A program made the translations under genes and the position numbers. A DNA stretch of 42,801 nucleotides from Candidatus Bipolaricaulota bacterium (GTDB lineage: Bacteria; Bipolaricaulota; Bipolaricaulia; UBA7950; UBA9294): contig JAUVYF010000004.1 of the NCBI GenBank assembly GCA_030603215.1, positions 1-42,801 on the forward strand. Reading direction: 5' to 3'. Position 1 is the stretch's first letter. Every line of letters begins with the position of its first letter. Below are positions 37,217 to 42,801 of the stretch, one piece after another. Under the pieces are notes generated by a model that was not told where the DNA came from, made no database searches, and saw only the letters and a list, made by a program, of their open reading frames with translations.

Positions 37217-38034
37217 TGGTTATCCCTAATGCCAGGGATATAGGAGTTTATTCGCAGCCGCCATTTGGAAACGATCTTTCCCTCTTTCCCGGATCCCGGC
37301 TCGAGCAGCGAGACGCCAGCAGAGAGATGGGATTGCCAGAGATCAAGGCGTTCCTTCAATTTGGGAATAGGAAGGTTCATTGTCTCCACTAGATAGCCCA
37401 AACGCTTAACAACCGCTCCCACGCGAAACTGCTCTAAGTAGGCATCAATCTGCTTCCAATCGATCTCGTTCCAGGATCCGCGCAGCGCCTCAGCAAGCTG
37501 TGCAATTCCACCGCTAAGGTCCAGACGATCCGCCGCGTCTATCAGGGTCTTTTCTCGGTTTGTGACTAGGACGCTTCGACCATCAACGCTACTAGTGGCA
37601 ATGCCGAAGAACTTGCGTTCTCTCACGGTCACAAAGCGGAAGGAGATCCCCAAACTCTTTCTCACGCGTTGGGAGGTACGTTCAGGTGTCTGTAAGAATA
37701 TCACCCGCGGCATCTGCTCAGTCATGTGCCAGTAATGAAGGGCAGACCAATATGCCACAGCAACACGTTTGGCAAGGTACGGTGCGATGACCAGCCCTTC
37801 CTCGGACCATTCCCGCCGTAAACCGGCCTCCAAGGGAATGACCATATATGTTCCACGTGTCAAGCGCTCAAGCCATCCCTTGTTTAGAAGACGGTGCAGC
37901 ACCTTGGTCGTGTAGGCACGGTTTTGCCAAAACGCGTGCGCTTCCTTGAACGTGAAGATCCCGCTCTTCTCAGCCGCCATACGAACGAGAAACTCCGCCT
38001 CTTTGGGTCCCAACTCAGCTATATTCCGTGCCAT
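37213..38034 (-). CDS. abiEi: AbiEi-type antitoxin with N-terminal winged helix
   Basis: 273 residues. N-terminal wHTH (FTFKEAHAFWQNRAYTTKVL, then KGWLERLTRGTYMVIPLEAG), then the AbiEi antitoxin domain (VAVAYWSALHYWHMTEQMP, FVTVRERKFFGIA, VTNREKTLIDAADR) and a C-terminal helical part. The start at 38034 (MARNIAEL) is preferred to the ORF-track start because the 72 extra residues are repeat-like and lie across the promoter. Type IV toxin-antitoxin pair with the following gene. Confidence 0.9.
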   Translation of the reverse strand: MARNIAELGPKEAEFLVRMAAEKSGIFTFKEAHAFWQNRAYTTKVLHRLLNKGWLERLTRGTYMVIPLEAGLRREWSEEGLVIAPYLAKRVAVAYWSALHYWHMTEQMPRVIFLQTPERTSQRVRKSLGISFRFVTVRERKFFGIATSSVDGRSVLVTNREKTLIDAADRLDLSGGIAQLAEALRGSWNEIDWKQIDAYLEQFRVGAVVKRLGYLVETMNLPIPKLKERLDLWQSHLSAGVSLLEPGSGKEGKIVSKWRLRINSYIPGIRDNQ

Positions 38035-38068
38035 AAAAACCACCCCAGACAGGTATGTTTCTGTGCAC

Positions 38069-38097
38069 AATATAACACGACTATTGGGAGATATCAA
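38069..38097 (-). promoter_or_regulatory. Promoter of the AbiE operon
   Basis: TTGATA, 17-nt spacer, TATATT (5 of 6 in each box) with an extended TG. Just downstream, CAGA..TCTG (38048-38065) is a small inverted repeat that could be an antitoxin site; weak evidence. Confidence 0.6.
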
Positions 38098-38385
38098 TTT
38101 CTGGGTTCCTCGCTGTTTGGAGTGGGTAGTGCTGGGATTCTCATCTCGCTGCATGTGGCCACTGCGCAAGGCGGCTCTCAGGTGCAGATTGCCAGTTTCT
38201 TCATGACCGCGATGATCCTTTCCTTCGTCCTTCTTACGTTCGATGAGCAAGTCCAGCCTGTTCTCGACAGACTGAGTTTCACACAGACAGCGGGGACACG
38301 TCTGGGCATATTTGCTGTTGCAGGTGTCGTTCTGCTGAACGTTGTGATTAAACCCTTCCGTCCTTCAAAACTGATCGTTCGTTGA
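38098..38385 (+). pseudogene. C-terminal remnant of a membrane protein
   Basis: Open frame with a protein-like hydrophobic pattern, FFMTAMILSFVLLTF and FAVAGVVLLNVVIKP, but no ribosome site or start of its own; the ORF-track start lies within the antitoxin gene. It reads as the last about 95 residues of a gene whose front was lost, perhaps when the AbiE operon arrived. Family not recognised. Confidence 0.45.
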
Positions 38386-38495
38386 AAGCCCCTAGGCTGG
38401 AATCTGTTTTTCACTTGTGAAACTTAGTCCTCACGACTGAAGATCTCAATTAATTGCGCTACGAGAAGCTATTGCCTACAGTGCTGTAGCGCTAC

Positions 38496-38902
38496 ATGAA
38501 ACATAAGACAAATGCCCCACCTAAAGAAATACTCACACTAATCGAGCTATTCCAGCACAATCGGGACTCATGTTGTTCTATGCAGTACAACGAAACACAG
38601 CTGCGTCCTGAATTTGTCAATCCGTTCTTCAAAGCACTCGGTCGGGACGTTGATAACAAACAAGGCTACGTTGACGCATACACGCAGGCATTCAATCGGC
38701 ATCACATGCAAGTTGGTCACCTGTTTCAGGGTAGGTTCAAAGCAATCGTTCTGGAGAAGGAGGGATACCTGGTTGTTATCAACCGTACCGGGACTACGGA
38801 TACACCCAGAGGGAGATAGCACAGCATCTCGGCCTTCACTACGCAACCATCAGCTGGAGGATCAACAAATGGGAAAAGACGTGCAAAAGCCGTGCACGTT
38901 GA
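38496..38902 (+). pseudogene. Degenerate RAYT (REP-associated Y1 transposase)
   Basis: The first frame contains YTQAFNRHHMQVGHLFQGRFKAIVLEKEGYL, the hallmark of Y1/RAYT transposases. The usual YIHLNPVRA then fails through a deletion and frameshift. After it, the other frame reads RDYGYTQREIAQHLGLHYAT, the C-terminal HTH of the same family, to a stop at 38902. The catalytic N-terminal HUH part is missing, so it is inactive. Confidence 0.75.
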
Positions 38903-39330
38903 GTTGCAGGACGTGACCCTTCAAACACGGATGGACACTAACCACGGATATACACGGATCAAGAGAGTTCATAGAGTTCGTTGGGTGAAGCAGTTAAATA
39001 GTTGATTGGTTCAGTAAGGAATCGCGAGCTGAAAGCTGAGCGCTGATAGCTTTCTCCCCTGATAGCTGAAGGCTGAAAGCTTCCTTTCTTCCTGATACCT
39101 AATACCTGGTACCTAGTATCTGCTTCTAACTTGATTCCCCAAGAAGGACCCTGAGATGAGGTCTGTGACCATCGGCTCCGATCGCCTTCTGATGGCCTGT
39201 TCGACGTTCACCCGCTCGTACAGACGACTGACATGGGAATTCCGGGTCCTTGCTCTTGGATTGACAGCCGCTCCATTAGCAGTAGAATGTACTGCGTATG
39301 CAGTGAAAGACACTACAATTGGAGGGGCAG
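38903..39330. repeat. Repeat modules before the MNT gene
   Basis: 38924-38970 is a half ACGGAT repeat joined to AGAGTTCATAGAGTTCGTTGGG; 38995-39015 AGTTGATTGGTTCAG; 39025-39080 a GAAAGCTGAGCGCTGATAGC run; 39085-39125 CTGATACCTAATACCTGGTACC; then CTTGATTCCCCAAGAAGGA. No gene seen. Confidence 0.75.
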
Positions 39331-39903
39331 ATGCTTGAACAGCTACTAGGATCGAGATTGCGAGCACGGGTAATTGGCTGGCTCTTCACCCATCCGGACG
39401 AGCGCTTCTACATCCGGCAGTTGACAGGGCTACTTCACGAGGATTCAACAAATCTCAGCCGTCAGCTGGCCCAGCTGGAGTCGCTCGGTATTCTCCTCTT
39501 CGAGCGCGATGGGAGGCAAAAGTACTACCGCGCGAATCCCCGTTCGTCAATCTTCGAGGAACTTAAGAGCATAGCCGCCAAGACCACAGGTGCCGTTGAC
39601 GTACTGCAAAAGGCACTCGAAGAGCACCGGGACCACATTCAGGACGCGTTTGTGTTCGGCAGCTTCGCCCGGCAAGAGCAAACAGCGGACAGCGACATCG
39701 ACCTGATGATCATCGGGAGCTTGGACGCAGTTGCCCTCCACGCCTCCATCTCGCGTGCGGAAAGCGAGCTTTGTCGAACTGTCAACTACTCGCTGCTCTC
39801 GCGCGAAGAGTACCAAGATCGGCGAAACAGCAGAAATGGCTTCCTCTCCTCTGTTCTTGAGGGCCCGAAGCTGATGGTGATGGGAGCGGTCGATGAAACT
39901 TGA
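39331..39903 (+). CDS. MNT-type nucleotidyltransferase with N-terminal winged helix (antitoxin)
   Basis: 190 residues. N-terminal ArsR-like wHTH (RARVIGWLFTHPDERFYIRQ.., QLAQLESLGILLF, RQKYYRANP), then a minimal nucleotidyltransferase domain with FGSFARQEQTADSDIDLMII (GS-x9-D-x-D). MNT proteins neutralise HEPN toxins by adenylylating them (type VII toxin-antitoxin); the helix domain may autoregulate. ATG 39331 follows GGAGGGG; the ORF-track TTG is upstream. It overlaps the HEPN gene by 11 nt. Confidence 0.9.
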   Translation: MLEQLLGSRLRARVIGWLFTHPDERFYIRQLTGLLHEDSTNLSRQLAQLESLGILLFERDGRQKYYRANPRSSIFEELKSIAAKTTGAVDVLQKALEEHRDHIQDAFVFGSFARQEQTADSDIDLMIIGSLDAVALHASISRAESELCRTVNYSLLSREEYQDRRNSRNGFLSSVLEGPKLMVMGAVDET

Positions 39904-40333
39904 CAGACTTCTGCAGGAGCGCAGGATCTATCGCCAGAAGATCGCCTCGGCAGACATCCTGGCGGTGATTGCCCGGGCAGAGAGCGATATCGACTCCGCT
40001 CAGTACATGCTGAAACGTGATCCTGATTGGGCGTTTTCCATTGCCTACAACAGCGTCTTGCAGGCTTCACGTGCGTTGATGTTCTCTCGTGGGTTTCGAC
40101 CGTCAAGCCATGAAGGGCACAAGAACACATTCGCCTTCCTCTGCGCGGTCGCCGAAGAGGATCGAAGAACGCTGGTTGATTTCTTCGATCGGATGCGGGT
40201 GAAACGCCACCAAGCCGTCTACGAGACTGCCGGACTCATCACCAGAATTGAGGCGGAAACACTCATTGAACAGGCCCAAAGCTTTATCACTTGGGTGAAG
40301 GGTGAACTCGACAAGCAGGCTCCCCTTCACTGA
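39893..40333 (+). CDS. HEPN-domain toxin (RNase)
   Basis: 146 residues, all-helical. HEPN features: AESDIDSAQYMLKRDPDWAFSIAYNSVLQASRALMF, then the active-site region FDRMRVKRHQAVYE with the R-x4-H RNase motif, and a C-terminal helix. Partner of the MNT protein just upstream; together they form an HEPN-MNT toxin-antitoxin. The 11-nt overlap implies coupled translation. Confidence 0.88.
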   Translation: MKLDRLLQERRIYRQKIASADILAVIARAESDIDSAQYMLKRDPDWAFSIAYNSVLQASRALMFSRGFRPSSHEGHKNTFAFLCAVAEEDRRTLVDFFDRMRVKRHQAVYETAGLITRIEAETLIEQAQSFITWVKGELDKQAPLH

Positions 40334-40362
40334 GTAGAGGTCGTGAAGACGATACTCTGCTC
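40332..40362 (+). terminator. Hairpin after the HEPN gene
   Basis: GAGTAGAG pairs with CTCTGCTC (8 pairs, one G-U), with an inner GTC..GAC. It covers the HEPN stop region. No U-tract follows. Confidence 0.35.
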
Positions 40363-40681
40363 CCAGAGCCGTTCAGCCTGTACTATGTGATCAATCTAAG
40401 CGGTAGCAGCAGGCACGGGAATTCCGAGGACGCATAACCCTAAACCGTGATGAGTAAGATAGGACCAGTCCAAAGTCGGGAGTCAGCAGTCTGGAGTCGA
40501 TAATCGAAAACAACAGAAGACCAGGTGAGTAGTTGATTGGTTGAGTAGAGAAAAGAGTTCGTTGAGTTCGTTGAGTTCATTGGGTTGAAAACATGGTCGG
40601 GAGTCGAGAAAAGGCGAGTTAAATAGTCGATTGGTTTATTGGTTGAATGGGAAGCGTGAACTGACTACTGAGAACTGAGAC
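40363..40681. repeat. Tail module and repeat mosaic downstream of HEPN-MNT
   Basis: 40418-40470 repeats the module found after the DUF3800/BECR pair (GGAATTCCGAGGACG, CCCTAAA, GTGATGAGTAAGATAG, then CAGTCCAA). Then GTCGGGAGTC units, GTAGTTGATTGGTTGAGTAG, GTTCGTTGAGTTCGTTGAG, and ATAGTCGATTGGTTTATTGG. No gene. Confidence 0.75.
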
Positions 40682-40826
40682 CTCTGAAAAACCCTGTTTG
40701 CTGTGAATTCTACCAATCCTGCCTGTCAAGGCCGGCACCCGCCAATCCAGTACTAGTCTCTGCTTACGCATGTTGGCGAAACCCATCGCTCTTGCAGAAT
40801 CTGGGGACAGCAGGGGTTTTTCAGAG
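40682..40826. mobile_element. 145-bp MITE-like element
   Basis: Terminal inverted repeats CTCTGAAAAACCCTG and its complement CAGGGGTTTTTCAGAG (one extra base on the right), with partial extension (GCTGT/ACAGC). The interior has no coding potential. Size and ends fit a non-autonomous derivative of an IS element; no clear target duplication is seen. Confidence 0.6.
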
Positions 40827-41122
40827 CTCTCAAAACTGATAACTGAAAACTGCCTTTCTTGCTAATACCTGCTTCTAGCTTGATTCATCTAGGAGCAGCG
40901 TGAAATAGGGGTTGTGTCCCTCGAGTTCCAACCGCAGATGTACACGGGCAAAGCTTAACCACGGATGGACACGGATATACACAGATGAAGAGAGTTTATA
41001 GAGTTCGTTGAGTAGGAAGCGCGAACAGAACACTGATACCTGATACCTGGTAACTGATACCTGCGATAATCTGTGGTTCAGGAAATAGGGTTTGCGTCCC
41101 TCGAATTCAAGAGTTCAAATTC
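40827..41122. repeat. Repeat mosaic before the AAA/DUF4143 gene's 3' end
   Basis: AAAACTGATAACTGAAAACTGCC (40833), AATACCTGCTTCTAGCTTGATTC, TGAAATAGGGGTTGTGTCCCTCGA (40903), half ACGGAT repeats (40930 and 40957-40990) joined to AGAGTTTATAGAGTTCGTTGAG, CTGATACCTGATACCTGG (41033), and the closing right end of an ACGGAT repeat (ATCTGTGGTTC, 41070) joined to GAAATAGGGTTTGCGTCCCTCGA. No gene. Confidence 0.75.
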
Positions 41123-42343
41123 TTATAAGTCCGCGAAAGGCAGTGCTACTACTCCCTTTCCTAGTGGCAACCGGACATGGCCTGGGTGGACGACGTATCC
41201 GGGTAGCACACGTTTCCCGAGGTCGCTCCGGAGTCTCTTAATGCTTGCAGCCATACGAGGCCGTGGCGTTGCGGAGAGCTTGACTTCGATGGGAATAAGC
41301 TTTCTATTGGCCTCGATCAGGATATCCACTTCTACCCCCGAAGAAGTCCGCCAGAAATAGATCTTAGGATCCTCACCCCGGTGGAAATAAGATTTGACAA
41401 GCTCCGCTATCACCGCCGTTTCGAAAATCGCCCCTCCCATGGGGCCGGCCGCGGCGTGCTCAGGATCCCTAAGTCCAACAAGGCGGCACAGTGTGCCAAC
41501 ATCATTGAAGAAGATCTTCGGGGTCTTAACCATGCGCTTTCCTACATTGGCGAAGTACGGTCTGAGGACCGTTACCTGGAACGTTGCTTCCAATATCGAT
41601 AACCAAGCTTTTGCTGTGTTGACCGCTATGCCAAGGTCACGCGCGAGTTCAGTCAAGCTCAGCAACCCAGCGCTCCTTGCAGCGAGCGCTCGGATGAAGT
41701 TCTGAAACAAGGTGAGATCTCCCACCTGCCTGAGCGAACGGACATCGCGCTCCAAGTAAGTCTGAATATAGCTTGAGTGCCAGAGAAAGGGATCGCGGCT
41801 CGGATCTGCAACCAGCTCTGGATAGCCGCCCCGTAGAAAGCTCTTCCACAAATCGCGATAGGAGATCTCCCTGCGTGACAACGCTCGTTTGTCCGATTCC
41901 CAAGGGAACACCGCATGTGGATCACCAAGAGTCTCTCGCTGTGTAAGGGGCATCAGTCGCAATATCGCACTACGACCGGCAAGCGACTCCGTCACTTGCT
42001 CCATGAGGAGCAGGTTCTGCGATCCGGTGAGAAGGTACTGTCCGCTTTGAGCCCGTCGAGCGTCAACCCGCTCTTTAATATAGGGGAGGAGCGTTGGTGC
42101 GTACTGGATTTCATCAAAGATTACGGGCGGGGGGAACATTTCAATGAAAGCTCGAGGATCTGTCTGCGCTGCTGTACAAACATCCGGAGGCTCAAGAGAA
42201 ACGTAACCAAAATCCCCTTCGAAGAGGTGCTTAAGCAGTGTCGTTTTACCCGACTGACGCGGCCCGATTAACACCACGACCGGAAACTCCCGCGTGGCTT
42301 GCTCTATAACAGGTTCAAGCGATCGATTGATATATCTGGCCAA
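41123..42343 (-). CDS. AAA_14/DUF4143 family ATPase
   Basis: 406 residues. Walker A LIGPRQSGKTT (about 25-35), Walker B PPVIFDEIQYAP, sensor LLTGSQN, then the DUF4143 C-terminal domain with a winged-helix-like middle (SLTELARDLGIAVNTAKAWLSILEATF) and a PD-(D/E)XK-like end, EVDILIEANRKLIPIEVKLS. Widespread accessory gene of unknown role, often near toxin-antitoxin loci. The start is TTG with GAGGAGG 10 nt ahead. A palindrome sits in its promoter, so autoregulation is possible. Confidence 0.88.
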   Translation of the reverse strand: MARYINRSLEPVIEQATREFPVVVLIGPRQSGKTTLLKHLFEGDFGYVSLEPPDVCTAAQTDPRAFIEMFPPPVIFDEIQYAPTLLPYIKERVDARRAQSGQYLLTGSQNLLLMEQVTESLAGRSAILRLMPLTQRETLGDPHAVFPWESDKRALSRREISYRDLWKSFLRGGYPELVADPSRDPFLWHSSYIQTYLERDVRSLRQVGDLTLFQNFIRALAARSAGLLSLTELARDLGIAVNTAKAWLSILEATFQVTVLRPYFANVGKRMVKTPKIFFNDVGTLCRLVGLRDPEHAAAGPMGGAIFETAVIAELVKSYFHRGEDPKIYFWRTSSGVEVDILIEANRKLIPIEVKLSATPRPRMAASIKRLRSDLGKRVLPGYVVHPGHVRLPLGKGVVALPFADL

Positions 42344-42369
42344 TTTCTCTAAACCTCCTCAAACATACA

Positions 42370-42397
42370 ATTATGCATTTCAAATGCAAAATTACAA
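42370..42397 (-). promoter_or_regulatory. Promoter with internal palindrome for the AAA/DUF4143 gene
   Basis: TTGTAA, 16-nt spacer, CATAAT. The spacer and the edge of the -10 contain GCATTT c AAATGC (42375-42387), a perfect 6-bp inverted repeat placed where a repressor would block polymerase. Confidence 0.5.
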
Positions 42398-42399
42398 GG

Positions 42400-42590
42400 A
42401 TGTACACGGACAAAGCTTGACCACGGATGGACACGGATCAACTTAGGAGAAAACTATTCTTGTGAACAAGCATCAATCGGTGTACATCAGTGTTAATCAG
42501 TGGTTCATGGAATAGCGTTGCATTCCTCGAATTCCTCAGGTTCCTATGGTTTCTCACCTGCCAGACCTGAGAGCAGCTGGTACCCCCTAC
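42400..42590. repeat. ACGGAT-family repeat, right edge
   Basis: 42419-42506 is a full but divergent copy (starts ACCACGGATGGACACGG, ends TGTTAATCAGTGGTTC), followed by GGAATAGCGTTGCATTCCTCGAATTCC, the module that also follows the 12.6 and 41.0 kb copies. Confidence 0.8.
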
Positions 42591-42697
42591 TGGACGACTT
42601 TCGAACTTTTGAGTGGTCTAGGGCGAGCGATCTCGAGGAGGTTGTCGTGGGGAGCAGGAGATGACAGTAGGTACGCCGCGTGCCGCAGGTCGGGTTG
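42588..42697 (-). pseudogene. Relic peptide 'PAPHDN..EIARPRPLKSSKVVQ', copy 3
   Basis: Minus strand: AAYLLSSPAPHDNLLEIARP then RPLKSSKVVQ and a stop. It aligns with copy 1 residue for residue over about 30 positions, while the last HYSQ is lost. Confidence 0.45.
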
Positions 42698-42706
42698 AGC
42701 GACTGG

Positions 42707-42801
42707 TTAGACAATGTTCTTGGCTATAAACAGTCCAATCAGCACAAACGGGGAAAAAATGTCGAAATACAAAACAGGTCCAGCATTAAAGATATTAATG
42801 T
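42707..42801 (-). CDS. Partial C-terminus of a membrane protein (runs off the window)
   Basis: Minus-strand frame open from the window edge to a TAA at 42709-42707. It reads PVLYFDIFSPFVLIGLFIAK with a final NIV: a clear hydrophobic helix and a protein-like composition. Only about 31 codons are visible, so no family can be given. Confidence 0.4.
   Translation of the reverse strand, partial: INIFNAGPVLYFDIFSPFVLIGLFIAKNIV

Noticed and set aside
37894-38385. Full 163-residue ORF as an intact gene
   Set aside because: Its first half is antisense to the AbiEi gene and its promoter; only the last about 95 codons look like protein.
10300-40650. CRISPR array from regularly spaced short repeats
   Set aside because: The units are 7-10 nt tandem runs with no unique spacers of 25-40 nt, and no cas gene is present.
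42759-42801. Start of a plus-strand gene (MSKYKTGPALKIL..) at the right edge
   Set aside because: The minus-strand frame over the same bases is more protein-like (membrane helix ending at a stop); too little sequence to support both.

Overview
The window looks like a chromosomal piece of an uncultivated anaerobic bacterium. The genes are bacterial in style: AGGAGG-type ribosome binding sites, sigma70-like promoters, ATGA start/stop overlaps, and no introns. Anaerobic or fermentative life is suggested by a full-length NifJ-type pyruvate:ferredoxin oxidoreductase and a membrane polyferredoxin. No 16S rRNA or diagnostic marker tree is available from sequence alone. A candidate-phylum lineage (for example Bipolaricaulota-like) is only a guess. 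Base composition is uneven: the MBL hydrolase, the radical-SAM gene and the alpha/beta hydrolase are visibly AT-richer than the EF-G, thioredoxin or ABC-2 genes.

Layout. 0.3-3.5 kb (-): a polar amino-acid ABC importer operon (binding protein, two permeases, ATPase). 3.9-7.5 kb (+): nifJ. 7.5-13 kb: a repeat-rich stretch with a YhhN-family membrane protein, an MBL-fold hydrolase, a small membrane protein, and a DUF3800 plus BECR-nuclease-like gene pair lying between two nearly identical direct repeats. 12.9-17.1 kb: an MscS channel, a DUF4389 membrane protein and two overlapping methyltransferases followed by a relic of a class V aminotransferase. 17.3-22 kb (+): a lipoprotein phosphoesterase, a small ORF butted against a membrane protein with two thioredoxin domains, and a NapH-like polyferredoxin. 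22.2-29.9 kb: EF-G, an ABC-2 exporter, an SO_0444-type metal permease, a secreted serpin, MsrB and a Gly-rich zinc-ribbon protein. 30.9-33.9 kb (-): argG-argH behind a strong promoter and an Arg-codon-rich leader peptide fused to an intrinsic terminator. 34-42.8 kb: an SPL-like radical SAM protein, a lipoprotein hydrolase, and an accessory zone with AbiE toxin-antitoxin, a decayed RAYT transposase, an HEPN-MNT pair and an AAA/DUF4143 ATPase.

The most unusual points are: (1) the probable arginine attenuator of argGH; (2) the DUF3800/BECR cassette, and a repeat 'tail' it shares with the HEPN-MNT cassette 28 kb away; (3) a mosaic of dispersed repeat modules with 7-10 nt internal periods that fills almost every long intergenic gap; (4) the double-thioredoxin/polyferredoxin pair; (5) three copies of a coding-like relic ending in LKSSKVVHYSQ. 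All function calls come from reading motifs by eye; no database search was run.
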